From positions 1-46,716 of the forward strand of contig JANINW010000007.1 in assembly GCA_024508935.1 (NCBI GenBank): a DNA stretch of 46,716 nt. The letters are read 5' to 3'. The notes below the pieces were generated by a model that made no database searches, was not told where the DNA came from, and worked only from the letters and a program-made list of their open reading frames with translations. A program made the translations under genes and the position numbers. This stretch comes from Flavipsychrobacter sp. Lineage in GTDB: Bacteria; Bacteroidota; Bacteroidia; Chitinophagales; Chitinophagaceae. This document shows positions 1 through 7,498 of the stretch, piece after piece (position 1 is the stretch's first letter; each line of letters begins with the position of its first letter).

Positions 1-195
1 GCAGGCTCGTTAGGTGAAATGCTGATACCCACAATTGCATACAGCTTTTAAAATGAGAATTAGTACGCTTTATCTCACGAAGAGTTAGAAATTTTATCGC
101 AGCAATGCGCACCTCCGAAAAGAAAAACCGCTTACAGTAAAATATCTATAAGTTTATATTCAAAATTTAACCTTAACCAAAGTAAATCTATATAC
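1..195. other. Left-edge stretch with no recognised gene
   Basis: I see no convincing coding region here on either strand. The DNA is AT-rich and runs up to the start of the first VOC gene; it probably holds that gene's promoter and the end of whatever lies to the left. No hairpin or repeat stands out. Confidence 0.4.
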
Positions 196-555
196 ATGCT
201 CACTGTCATCAACCCTAAATTACCAATGCGTAATAAATCCGCAACAAGGGAGTTTTACATCAGCAAATTAGAATTCCGGGAAGCGGGAACTCAAGATTTT
301 GAAGGTTACCTGATGCTTCAAAAAGATGCCGTAGAGATACACTTTTTTGAATTTAAAGATCTTAACCCGAAAGAAAATTATGGGCAAGTTTACATCAGGA
401 CAAATGACATAGATGGTCTTTATCAATTGTTGCTTGCTAACAAGACTGCTATTCATCCTAATGGATCTTTAAAAATACAACCTTGGGGGCAAAAAGAATT
501 TTCCTTACTTGACCCTGACAATAATTTATTGACATTTGGACAAACTTTATCTTAG
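196..555 (+). CDS. VOC-family protein (glyoxalase/bleomycin-resistance fold)
   Basis: A 119-residue single-module protein of the vicinal oxygen chelate (VOC) superfamily. Seen: the N-terminal half has the 'RNKSATREFYISKLEF' pattern of the first beta-alpha-beta unit, where an RSxxxSxxFYxxLGF-like stretch is usual. The C-terminal half has 'FSLLDPDNNLLTFGQ', matching the closing D-P-D/E-x-N-x-L/I strand of bleomycin-resistance-like proteins. The length fits one VOC protomer, which normally dimerises. Family members bind metal or sequester antibiotics; the substrate cannot be read from sequence. The ATG at 196 follows an A-rich leader without a clear Shine-Dalgarno, as is usual in Bacteroidota. 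It is monocistronic, ending at a strong hairpin at 574-609. Resistance to bleomycin is not implied. Confidence 0.85.
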   Translation: MLTVINPKLPMRNKSATREFYISKLEFREAGTQDFEGYLMLQKDAVEIHFFEFKDLNPKENYGQVYIRTNDIDGLYQLLLANKTAIHPNGSLKIQPWGQKEFSLLDPDNNLLTFGQTLS

Positions 556-573
556 ATCAAATTGCCTGGAAAC

Positions 574-609
574 TTAAATGAGGCTTGCAATTCTGCAAGC
601 CTCATTTAA
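574..609 (+). terminator. Strong hairpin terminator after the first VOC gene
   Basis: A perfect 16-bp inverted repeat (574-589 with 594-609) around a 4-base loop ATTC. The stem core is GAGGCTTGCA and its outer base pairs are A/T-rich, so it would act in both directions. It begins 18 bases after the stop codon of the VOC gene. Confidence 0.85.
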
Positions 610-654
610 TTAATACGATAGCAATTCTTAAATCGCATTAAGGTTTGATTATAT

Positions 655-662
655 TAACTTTG
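655..662 (+). promoter_or_regulatory. Candidate Bacteroidota -7 promoter element (TAACTTTG)
   Basis: TAACTTTG matches the Bacteroidota TAnnTTTG -7 consensus and ends only four bases before the ATG of the AraC gene at 667. If used, transcription would start at or almost at the start codon, giving a leaderless or near-leaderless mRNA. No good -33 TTTG is placed at the usual distance. Confidence 0.4.
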
Positions 663-666
663 CGGC

Positions 667-1530
667 ATGGCATTTGAAGAAACTGCGGTCATTCCCGGCG
701 TAAATATGCAGGACCTGCGGCTGAAAGGTTTTAAAGTTCATGAGCTGTCTCTGTCAGCAGAAACCCCGGTCAGGCAGGGGCGGCGCGACTTCTATAAAAT
801 GGGGCTCGTGAATGGTAATATGACTATCAATTATGGTGGCCGGATCGTAGAAATAAAAGGAACTGCACTTTTCTTTGTTAACCCCCGGGTGCCGCATTCT
901 GTGGTTAGTCGCATTAAGCGCACGGGTGGCTATGCCTGCATTTTTACCAATTCCTTCGTTTCCAGCCGGGAATTACAAGACTCTCCATTGTTCAGCATAG
1001 GTGATAATCCCGTCATTGCGCTAAATGCAGAACAAGCTGCATTTATGACCGGCATATTTCAGAAGATGCTTGCCGTACATAATTCAGATTATCCTTATAA
1101 AGCTGACCTGATACGGAACTGCATCTCGCTCATTATCCATGAAGCACTAAGGATACAACCGTCCCAAACAGCAGCACCCTTGAAAAATGGTGCAACCCGT
1201 ATCACGCATTTATTTACAGACCTTCTTGAAAGGCAATTTCCTATAGAACGCAGCAATGAACCGCTGCAATTGCGCACCGCCCAAGACTATGCAGCACATC
1301 TTGCCGTTCATGTAAACTATCTGAACCGTACGGTAAAAGAGATAACCGGCAAGACCACCTCGGACCATATTGCCGAACGTATTATTGCCGAGGCTAAAGC
1401 CCTGCTGCAGCATACTGAATGGAGCGTAGCCGATATTGCATACGCGCTTGGCTTTGAATACCCGGCTTACTTCAACAACTATTTCAAACGCCGTACGGGT
1501 ACCACACCCAATAGTTTTCGGAAAGTTTGA
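667..1530 (+). CDS. AraC-family transcriptional regulator
   Basis: A 287-residue DNA-binding regulator. Seen: residues about 20-120 look like a cupin sensor domain ('GNMTINYGGRIVEIKGTALFFVNPRVPH' region), and residues about 195-287 form the double helix-turn-helix. The second helix-turn-helix has the signature 'SVADIAYALGFEYPAYFNNYFKRRTGTTPNSFR', quoted here in part and very close to the AraC consensus. Known: such proteins bind tandem half-sites and usually activate neighbouring genes. The next gene downstream, 85 bases on and in the same direction, is an NAD-dependent epimerase that could be its target or only a neighbour. The ligand is unknown. The start at 667 gives a full-length family member. 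Confidence 0.93.
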   Translation: MAFEETAVIPGVNMQDLRLKGFKVHELSLSAETPVRQGRRDFYKMGLVNGNMTINYGGRIVEIKGTALFFVNPRVPHSVVSRIKRTGGYACIFTNSFVSSRELQDSPLFSIGDNPVIALNAEQAAFMTGIFQKMLAVHNSDYPYKADLIRNCISLIIHEALRIQPSQTAAPLKNGATRITHLFTDLLERQFPIERSNEPLQLRTAQDYAAHLAVHVNYLNRTVKEITGKTTSDHIAERIIAEAKALLQHTEWSVADIAYALGFEYPAYFNNYFKRRTGTTPNSFRKV

Positions 1531-1615
1531 AAATCATAATTATTGGTTTGATTGTTATTCGCGTGCACCATACGTTCAATAGAACTTTGCGCTCTAATAT
1601 TCAATCAATAATCTT

Positions 1616-2476
1616 ATGAAAATTTTAGTGACAGGGGCTACAGGGAAAGTGGGCAGCCGGTTTGTGCCACGATTGTTAGCCAGGGGATATGATGTATCTG
1701 TTTTTGTACGTGATGCCACTAAAGCATCTGAACTGGCCCGGCTCGGCGCCAAAGTTATTACCGGGGACTTGCATGACCCGGGTACTATACCAGCCGCAGT
1801 GGCGGGTATGGATGCCGTGATACACCTCGCCGCACTGTTTCGCACCTTTACAGACAATGAAGGCATCGTCAAAACCAATCGTGAGGGTACCATTGAACTG
1901 GCAAACGCAGCTATGGTGGCAGGCGTCAAGCGGTTTATTTTTGCAAGCACCAGCAACGTTTACGGATCAGGCTATGGCAGGCCGGCCAGGGAAGACGAAC
2001 AGGTGGATATCAATGATCCGCGTGCTTACTCATCCAGCAAGATCGCTGCTGAACAGGAGCTGATTTCGCTTCAGCGAAACAATGGCTTTGATGTGCGCAT
2101 ATTGCGCCTGGCTTTTGTATATGGCGACAAAGACCCGCATATCGCAGAGATCCTTCCGCTGCTTAAAAAGCTGCAATATCCTTCCGGATCAAGAATGCAT
2201 ATGGTGCATCACCTGGATGTTGCACAGGCCTTACTTCTTTTACTAAACACAGAAGGGCTTGATGGAGAGATATTCAATGTGGGCGATGATGCACCGATCA
2301 CCGTGTATGAACTGGCAGATTCTTTCGGAAAAGCTGCAGAGACGTTCGACGCAGTGGAGCCGCCACTCAGCGATCCATTTAAAGGCGTCCAGGATATTTC
2401 CAAACTAAGAAATAGAACGGGCTTCCGTCCGCTTGTTCCCAGCTATTATGCAGCACGGGACCTTGATATCTTGTAA
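1616..2476 (+). CDS. NAD(P)-dependent epimerase/dehydratase (extended SDR)
   Basis: A 286-residue extended short-chain dehydrogenase. Seen: the nucleotide-binding GxxGxxG motif at residues 7-13 (GATGKVG), the Ser/Thr site near 111-113 (STS), and the catalytic Tyr138-xxx-Lys142 (YSSSK). A C-terminal substrate lid carries '[17 protein letters not shown]' and '[17 protein letters not shown]', typical of nucleotide-sugar epimerases and related NAD-dependent enzymes. At 286 residues it is slightly shorter than GalE (about 340), so a sugar substrate is not certain; related family members act on other ketones and alcohols. It lies 85 bases after the AraC gene in the same direction and is closed by a hairpin at 2502-2530. 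Confidence 0.9.
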   Translation: MKILVTGATGKVGSRFVPRLLARGYDVSVFVRDATKASELARLGAKVITGDLHDPGTIPAAVAGMDAVIHLAALFRTFTDNEGIVKTNREGTIELANAAMVAGVKRFIFASTSNVYGSGYGRPAREDEQVDINDPRAYSSSKIAAEQELISLQRNNGFDVRILRLAFVYGDKDPHIAEILPLLKKLQYPSGSRMHMVHHLDVAQALLLLLNTEGLDGEIFNVGDDAPITVYELADSFGKAAETFDAVEPPLSDPFKGVQDISKLRNRTGFRPLVPSYYAARDLDIL

Positions 2477-2783
2477 GATGAAACAGAAATGGCCGAATTT
2501 AAATGCAAGAATAATGCTTGCATTTTTTATTTGGTCTAAGCGAGGGGTAGAAATGAATGAAAAGGACTCGGACCATCTTAGTTCTATCAACTTAATGATA
2601 ATGAAAGAGATAGAAATAAATGACAGGAATACACAGAAAAAATGTACCGGTTTGCGTAAACATTCTTGTTCAGTTTTTATTATATTTATGTAACAGGTCC
2701 GCATGGTTAAGTGATGGGGGCAAAAGCAATTAAGAATAGTAACATACACTTATATACGATTGTTAACCATAAAACCAGGAAAA
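2477..2783. other. Intergenic stretch with a terminator and no supported gene
   Basis: Apart from the hairpin at 2502-2530 I see no coding evidence. The open frames here start inside the epimerase gene or have unlikely composition. The last 60 bases probably hold the promoter of the cytochrome gene. Confidence 0.5.
2502..2530 (+). terminator. Hairpin terminator after the epimerase
   Basis: An 8-bp stem AATGCAAG / CTTGCATT (2502-2509 with 2517-2524) is followed by TTTTATTT. The right arm and tail are nearly identical to those of the terminator at 3288-3317 (see findings). Confidence 0.75.
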
Positions 2784-3263
2784 ATGAACAAAAAAGTCAT
2801 AGTTAGCGTAGCATTCGCCGCATGTTTTTTAATGTACAGTTGTGGTAACAGTGGGGAGGAGAAAACCGTGAAGGATGAAACACCTGATCCGGGCAAAAAT
2901 GAATATGTTGACCCTAATGCAAATACTAAGGGGGTAGGTAAATTTAAAGATGTGGCACTTACTCATCCACTGGATGAGGGTATGATAAAAGCTGGGCAGG
3001 GAGTATACGATGTAAAATGCGGATCGTGCCACAAACTGACAGATGAAAAATTAGTAGGTCCAGGCTGGAAGGGGGTAACCGATCGCAGAACGCCGGAATG
3101 GATAATGAACTTTGTTACAAATACGGATGAAATGCTTAATAAAGACCCCAATGCACAGGCTATGCTTGAAGTGTGTATGGTGCGTATGCCTAACCAAAAT
3201 CTGAATGATGATGATGCCCGGCATGTACTTGAGTTTATGCGTAAGAACGACGGAAAGAATTAA
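2784..3263 (+). CDS. Lipoprotein c-type cytochrome (single heme)
   Basis: A 159-residue exported monoheme cytochrome c. Seen: the N-terminus MNKKVIVSVAFAACFLMYSC carries a hydrophobic stretch ending in a lipobox-like Cys (YSC). An acidic linker follows, then the heme-attachment motif CGSCH near residue 76, with a downstream Met-containing segment ('MVRMPNQNLNDDDARHVLEFM' region) that can supply the axial Met ligand. Start choice: an in-frame ATG lies at 2760, but the ATG at 2784 follows CCAGGAAAA and gives a proper signal peptide. Role inferred: periplasmic or outer-leaflet electron carrier. It has no partner oxidase nearby and ends at a strong terminator. Confidence 0.88.
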   Translation: MNKKVIVSVAFAACFLMYSCGNSGEEKTVKDETPDPGKNEYVDPNANTKGVGKFKDVALTHPLDEGMIKAGQGVYDVKCGSCHKLTDEKLVGPGWKGVTDRRTPEWIMNFVTNTDEMLNKDPNAQAMLEVCMVRMPNQNLNDDDARHVLEFMRKNDGKN

Positions 3264-3287
3264 CCGGACAGTAGTTCCTGATTATAG

Positions 3288-3317
3288 AAATGCAAGCGCG
3301 TCGCTTGCATTTTTTAT
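3288..3317 (+). terminator. Strong hairpin terminator after the cytochrome gene
   Basis: An 11-bp stem AAATGCAAGCG / CGCTTGCATTT (3288-3298 with 3302-3312) with a 3-base loop and a T-run. It sits 25 bases after the stop codon. Confidence 0.88.
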
Positions 3318-3362
3318 TTAGTCCAACCTTGCATTCAGGCAAGGTTATCGCATCTTCACCTG

Positions 3363-3788
3363 TCAGGATGTTTGTTTGATACCGTCTAATATTGCTTCTT
3401 CAAGTATATCCATGTTTATATCTTTCAGGGTTTTGAATTTAATGCAATATCCTGTTATACTGGCCTTGCCTATTTTCTTTCCATAGGTTTCAAGCAGGTA
3501 TTTTTTGTCTTCAATACCCATAATATAAACAGAAATACCGCTTGTATTGGCGCTGATGCCAACCTGGTAAAATTCCCTGATTGTTCCATTTGTGTATTTA
3601 ATGGTTTGAGTTCCATATCCAATATTGGGATTACTAACTACTTTGCCCTTATCATCTTTGCCGTCTAAGAACCACAATTTACATTTTGGCAAAACCTGGA
3701 GTATGTGCTGGTGTAAGGTTTGCATTTCGTTGCCTTTTGACTCAGGCAGGGTAGTTATATACGCTTCAATCTGTTCTTGTATGTTCAT
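3363..3788 (-). CDS. DUF1801 family protein
   Basis: A 141-residue cytoplasmic protein resembling the DUF1801 (YdhG-like) family. Seen: an N-terminal helix 'IQEQIEAYITTLPESK' with a following 'LHQHILQVLPKCK' segment, as in the family's opening helices. A central beta region follows ('NIGYGTQTIKYTNGTIREFYQVGIS'), and it ends in a helical C-terminus. Biochemical function is unknown for the family. It is the last gene of a leftward group (ArsR, AHSA1-VOC, membrane protein, VOC) 66 bases downstream of the VOC gene. Other Bacteroidota often place DUF1801 genes beside ArsR/AHSA1/VOC genes, which supports co-transcription but not a specific reaction. Confidence 0.75.
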   Translation of the reverse strand: MNIQEQIEAYITTLPESKGNEMQTLHQHILQVLPKCKLWFLDGKDDKGKVVSNPNIGYGTQTIKYTNGTIREFYQVGISANTSGISVYIMGIEDKKYLLETYGKKIGKASITGYCIKFKTLKDINMDILEEAILDGIKQTS

Positions 3789-3854
3789 TGCATTAAATTG
3801 ATTAGGTTCACGATAATTTATGGTTTCTATAAAATTGCTGCCGTCAATATTGGA

Positions 3855-4262
3855 TCACCCCTTTTGTTCTGTTGGTAATTTTGAAACATCTACGAACAGG
3901 ATATTCCAGGTGTGGCCATCAAAATCTTCAATGGTCCTTTGTTGCATAAAACCATGATCGCTCATTTCGTTGGGTTCAGTCCCGCCGGCATTTAATCCCT
4001 TGTTCATAATAGCATTCAGCTCATCTATACTGGAAACGTACAAAGTAAAATAACCGGCCATAGCAGACTTTGAATCGGCAACAGGTTTGGTGGCAAATGT
4101 TGTAAACTTCTCTTGTGTTATTAGCATTACAGCAATACTTTCGCTCCAGGCCAAACGGACTATTGTCTCGTCTGAAAACTGTGCTGTAAAACCCAATGCC
4201 TTGTAAAACGCTAACGACCTTTGAAGGTCTCTGACAGGTAAATTTATCAGGATTTGTTTCAT
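3855..4262 (-). CDS. VOC-family protein (second gene of a VOC pair)
   Basis: A 135-residue glyoxalase-fold protein. Seen: it opens 'MKQILINLPVRDLQRSLAFY' and closes 'EDFDGHTWNILFVD', the two ends of a PhnB/lactoylglutathione-lyase-like VOC module. A longer frame extends upstream to 4427, but it overlaps the neighbouring membrane-protein gene and has no domain there, so the ATG at 4262 is preferred. The gap to the upstream stop codon is 5 bases, so the genes are very probably translated from one message. The sequence is clearly paralogous to the C-terminal half of the AHSA1-VOC fusion at 4711-5625, sharing the INLPV+DLQRS and NAGG+EPN+M segments. Substrate unknown. Confidence 0.88.
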   Translation of the reverse strand: MKQILINLPVRDLQRSLAFYKALGFTAQFSDETIVRLAWSESIAVMLITQEKFTTFATKPVADSKSAMAGYFTLYVSSIDELNAIMNKGLNAGGTEPNEMSDHGFMQQRTIEDFDGHTWNILFVDVSKLPTEQKG

Positions 4263-4267
4263 GGCTA

Positions 4268-4687
4268 TCAATTCTTTTTTTGTTGTAGTGCTCCACCAAA
4301 CTTTCCGCCAATAATAGCAATAGGGATATAAAACACAATATCTGCTACCGCAAACCAGACAGGCGGCATTATCAATGAAACAGCATAAATGCCGCCGGCT
4401 AAAAACCATACTCCAACCACCAGGCAAAATACCAGTTTGCGGAATGGGGCAATTCTAGCAGCGGTAAATGCACCAACTAATGTTCCCAATTGGTGGGCCA
4501 GCAGTGTGCCTATGAAATTTGCTGTTGTTAATTTATCGGCATGGGCTTTTACGCTTTCTTCATCCCAAAGTACCATACCTTCCGGGGCTCCGAATATAGC
4601 GTTACAAAGAAAAATAACGGCCGCGTTAATGATGCTGCCAACTATAATGCCGGCAATAACTGCCAGGATGCCTTTAATAATTTTCAT
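4268..4687 (-). CDS. Four-helix membrane protein of unknown function
   Basis: A 139-residue integral membrane protein. Seen: hydrophobic segments at about residues 3-28, 58-80, 84-106 and 109-133, and a polar loop (about 35-55, GAPEGMVLWDEESVKAHADK) between the first and second. The C-terminus is basic (QQKKN). Glycine-rich helices (IAGIIVGSI, IIGGKFGGAL) suggest close helix packing. I do not recognise a functional family. It lies between two VOC-containing genes in the ArsR-controlled group, with 5 and 23 base gaps, so it is probably co-expressed with them under the ArsR-type repressor. Confidence 0.8.
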   Translation of the reverse strand: MKIIKGILAVIAGIIVGSIINAAVIFLCNAIFGAPEGMVLWDEESVKAHADKLTTANFIGTLLAHQLGTLVGAFTAARIAPFRKLVFCLVVGVWFLAGGIYAVSLIMPPVWFAVADIVFYIPIAIIGGKFGGALQQKKN

Positions 4688-4710
4688 AATAATTTTTTGA
4701 GTTTAATGTT

Positions 4711-5625
4711 TTATTGGTTTGTTTGCCCTGCCTGGAGCTCTGCTTTGTTTATGAATAACAGATTCCAACAATGCCCATCCGGGTCTTCAATAGTTCTTTG
4801 TTGCATAAAACCGTAATTGTCCATTTTGTTAGGCTCTCTTCCGCCTGCATTTAGTCCATTAGTCATAATTGTGTTGAGTTCGTCAGCATTTGAAACCGAC
4901 AGGGTGTAAAAACCTCCCATTGTTTGCCTGGTGTCGGCCAGTGATTTAGGTACAAGATCCGCGAATCTTTCGTGCGTCATTAGCAGAACAGCAATGTGTT
5001 CACTCCAAACCATGTACTTTGCAGTCTCGTTTGAAATGTGGGGATAATTTTGAAATCCTAAGGCTGAGTAAAACTCCATTGATCTTTGCAGATCCTTTAC
5101 CGGTAAATTGATTAAGACGGTCCTGTCTTTGGGGATTTTTTTATGCGATAGAAAACTATCTAAATTATCGAGTGCTTTTGTAATACCTTCTCTGAACCCT
5201 TCTGTCAATTTAACCATGCGCTCATAAGATTCATTAAAAATGGTAATACTTACTTCGGTTATTCCATTTTTCTCGTTGAACTTCAAATCCCAATCAGAAC
5301 CGGGCAATTCAGGGTTTTCATCTTTGTCGGCGAAGGCGTTGAAGAATTTGAAATTGGTTTTTGGACTAATGGATGTATATTCCTGGATCAACCATTGCTC
5401 CTGTCCTTCGGGGCTTACCATGGCGAAATATCTTCGGCCACCCACTTTGAAGTCCATATACTTTGTCCTGGTTTGCCATGGCTTTGGTGCCCACCATTGG
5501 TCTAAAATACGGGGATCTGTCCATGCTTGCCAAACCAGTTCGAGGCTAGCATTAAACTTACGTTTTATGTTGATCGTCTGGTTTTCTTTATTGACAGTGA
5601 AGTCAAACAAAAGCGCTGATCTCAT
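4711..5625 (-). CDS. AHSA1 (SRPBCC) - VOC fusion protein
   Basis: A 304-residue two-domain protein. Seen: residues about 15-155 are an AHSA1/SRPBCC ligand-binding domain ('[17 protein letters not shown]', '[10 protein letters not shown]', '[13 protein letters not shown]'). Residues about 168-300 are a VOC module ('[20 protein letters not shown]' to '[12 protein letters not shown]') nearly matching the separate VOC gene at 3855-4262. In most genomes these two families are separate genes in one operon, so this is a fusion. The start codon overlaps the stop codon of the upstream ArsR gene in an ATGA (5622-5625), indicating translational coupling. Role inferred: small-molecule binding or detoxification under ArsR control; ligand unknown. 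Confidence 0.9.
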   Translation of the reverse strand: MRSALLFDFTVNKENQTINIKRKFNASLELVWQAWTDPRILDQWWAPKPWQTRTKYMDFKVGGRRYFAMVSPEGQEQWLIQEYTSISPKTNFKFFNAFADKDENPELPGSDWDLKFNEKNGITEVSITIFNESYERMVKLTEGFREGITKALDNLDSFLSHKKIPKDRTVLINLPVKDLQRSMEFYSALGFQNYPHISNETAKYMVWSEHIAVLLMTHERFADLVPKSLADTRQTMGGFYTLSVSNADELNTIMTNGLNAGGREPNKMDNYGFMQQRTIEDPDGHCWNLLFINKAELQAGQTNQ

Positions 5626-5948
5626 TTTGCCTTGTTTTTCATGGTTGCTAATACTTCATCCAATTGATCAAATCTCGTTTGCCAAATCTTGCGGAATTGA
5701 TTTAGCCATTTATCAATTTCTTTCATTTTGTTTATTTCAAGCTGGTAATAAATTTCCCTGCCTTGTTGCTTTTGCGTTACCAGTTCGCATTCTGTCAGAA
5801 TACGCAAATGCTTTGAAACTGCCTGCCGGGTCGTGTCAAAGTGTTCTGCAATCGCGTTAGGTGTCATTGCCTGTATGGCAATGAGCGTTATTATTGCCCG
5901 CCTTGTAGGGTCGGCTATTGCCTGAAAAATATCTCGCCTGGTATCCAT
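5622..5948 (-). CDS. ArsR-family (winged-helix) repressor
   Basis: A 108-residue regulator starting '[19 protein letters not shown]', the typical opening of ArsR proteins paired with AHSA1 genes. Seen: a winged helix-turn-helix at about residues 25-75, with recognition region '[20 protein letters not shown]' followed by the wing '[12 protein letters not shown]'. The Cys metal-site motif (CxC) of true arsenic sensors is absent, so it is unlikely to sense metal. A longer frame begins seven codons upstream; the ATG at 5948 is chosen because family members start at this Met. It is the first gene of the leftward operon and presumably autoregulates it. Confidence 0.9.
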   Translation of the reverse strand: MDTRRDIFQAIADPTRRAIITLIAIQAMTPNAIAEHFDTTRQAVSKHLRILTECELVTQKQQGREIYYQLEINKMKEIDKWLNQFRKIWQTRFDQLDEVLATMKNKAK

Positions 5949-6070
5949 TGTGCAAACATGTGGTTGCAAATATATGTGCAGCTTTGTGGTTTCGCAATTT
6001 TTTTTGCCATTATTAATTTTCTTTTAGTAAAAGGAGGAACATTGCCAGAGGTTGAAACCTCATTAAACGC

Positions 6071-6098
6071 ATAAACCACTGATGTTCAGTGGCTTTAT
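6071..6098 (-). terminator. Weak hairpin, possible terminator for the GNAT gene
   Basis: A stem CCACTGA / TCAGTGG with a 3-base loop and A/T-rich flanks (one bulge). It lies about 30 bases beyond the stop codon of the leftward acetyltransferase gene. Confidence 0.4.
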
Positions 6099-6127
6099 TT
6101 TAGTGCTATAGTTCTTTGCTTGTACTG

Positions 6128-6607
6128 CTACAGGAGCTTATAAATATACTCTTCTATTTCTGCTTGCCGTGCATTAGCAAAACCTTTATTCTTACCAATC
6201 ATTACAAAGCCACATTTTTCAAGAACTCTCTGCGACCAGAAATTATCAAATGCAACACGCCCCTGAATAGGTCTTGCAGTTTCAATGGTCAGTAAGTGTT
6301 TTAGTGCAGTTGTTGCTATTCCTTTGCCCCAATAATTCCTGTCTATCCAATAAGTAATTTCTGCATCTCCTTCGATTTCAAATTTTGCGATACTGCCAAC
6401 AATAACTTCATCTGCTATGATCGTTTGCATATTTATCGTTGGGTCGGCCAGGTGTTTGGTATATTTTTCTAAATACGCTTCTTTATTAGTTGGGTCTTTG
6501 GGTGTAAATGCAGCTAAATAACTAGCTTCTTCATTTAGTTGAAACTGAAAGAACAATTCGAGGTCTGGTATTTGGGTTGGCCTGAGTTCTATTTGTGTAT
6601 TGTACAT
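6128..6607 (-). CDS. GNAT-family N-acetyltransferase (RimJ/RimL-like)
   Basis: A 159-residue acetyltransferase. Seen: an N-terminal 'IELRPTQIPDLELFFQF' start common in RimJ/RimL-type GNATs. The acetyl-CoA-binding motif A is 'YWIDRNYWGKGIATTALKHL' (residues about 100-119, core YWGKGIA matching R/QxxGxG/A). Downstream 'GRVAFDNFWSQRVLEKCGF' is motif B with the usual N-x-x-S-x-x-x-L-E-K-x-G-F. The longer open frame begins at 6664, but its first 19 residues are hydrophobic and unlike the family, so the ATG at 6607 is chosen. The acceptor substrate is unknown; ribosomal protein or small amine are both possible. The gene is transcribed leftward, back to back with the AraC gene at 6705. Confidence 0.9.
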   Translation of the reverse strand: MYNTQIELRPTQIPDLELFFQFQLNEEASYLAAFTPKDPTNKEAYLEKYTKHLADPTINMQTIIADEVIVGSIAKFEIEGDAEITYWIDRNYWGKGIATTALKHLLTIETARPIQGRVAFDNFWSQRVLEKCGFVMIGKNKGFANARQAEIEEYIYKLL

Positions 6608-6704
6608 GGTGAGTAAGTTTTTAAGTTTGTAATGATCGGGAATTATAAATATAAGCCATAACAATGAAGCCTTTGTTTTATATTTTTAATAATAGTACGG
6701 ACAT

Positions 6705-7472
6705 ATGAAACTGCAGATCAACAACGACATAGAATATATACAGGTTATGCCGGAAAGCTCGCTTACCGACTTTGTTGAAAGCTATTGGATGCTGCATAAT
6801 AGGTCTGGAGTGGAAAAGAATGTAGTTGGCTTGCCAGACGGAAGGATAGACTTGTTTTTTGCGAGAACTACAACGGAACCGTTTAGTGTTATGCTAATAG
6901 GGATAGGGACGAAACCCGACCATGGAGCCATACCCGCGGGAGCGCTGATGTTTGCTATAAGTTTCCGGTTGCCTGCTGCTGAATATATTTTGCAAATGTC
7001 TTTGGCACAATTTGTTGACAAGGCAATCAATTTGCCTCATGATTATTGGGGGTTTAACGCAGACATACTTGCAGATTTTGAAATGTTTTGCAAAAAGGCT
7101 TCTGAAAAGATACAATCACTATTACCTGGTGAAATGGATGAGCGTAAACGGAGATTGTTTGAGCTGGTTTATGCCTCGAAAGGGGAGATGGGTGTAAAGG
7201 AATTGTCTGAAAAAGTATTTTGGAGTTCCCGCCAGATCAACCGCTACTTCAATCAGCAATTTGGTATCTCATTAAAAGTCTATTGCAATATTTTACGTTT
7301 CAGGGCGTCATTAGAGCATATAGCACAGGGCAAACTTTTCCCGGAACTTAACTTCGCCGATCAAAACCATTTTATTAAAGAAATAAAGAAGTTCTCAGGA
7401 GCTATTCCCAAAGACCTATTTAAAAACAAGGACGACCGATTTATACTATTATCGGCCATCAGGCAGCAATAA
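6705..7472 (+). CDS. AraC-family regulator with DUF6597-like sensor domain
   Basis: A 255-residue transcription regulator. Seen: the N-terminal 110 residues ('YIQVMPESSLTDFVESYWML', 'VGLPDGRIDLFFART', 'MLIGIGTKPDHGAIPAG') match the sensor domain common in Bacteroidota AraC proteins. The C-terminal 100 residues hold the helix-turn-helix pair ('GVKELSEKVFWSSRQINRYF', then 'DQNHFIKEIKKFSGAIPKDL'). The second helix-turn-helix is the family's usual 'F..Q.HF...F+...G..P' version. It reads into a TetX-like monooxygenase gene 26 bases downstream and a DoxX gene after that, so it most likely shares their transcript and may control it. Inducer unknown. Confidence 0.9.
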   Translation: MKLQINNDIEYIQVMPESSLTDFVESYWMLHNRSGVEKNVVGLPDGRIDLFFARTTTEPFSVMLIGIGTKPDHGAIPAGALMFAISFRLPAAEYILQMSLAQFVDKAINLPHDYWGFNADILADFEMFCKKASEKIQSLLPGEMDERKRRLFELVYASKGEMGVKELSEKVFWSSRQINRYFNQQFGISLKVYCNILRFRASLEHIAQGKLFPELNFADQNHFIKEIKKFSGAIPKDLFKNKDDRFILLSAIRQQ

Positions 7473-7498
7473 TTTTGCACTATCAAAAAGATGATGGT

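Noticed and set aside
2433-2693. 86-codon frame overlapping the end of the epimerase gene
   Set aside because: It begins inside the epimerase, crosses its terminator hairpin and has poor composition.
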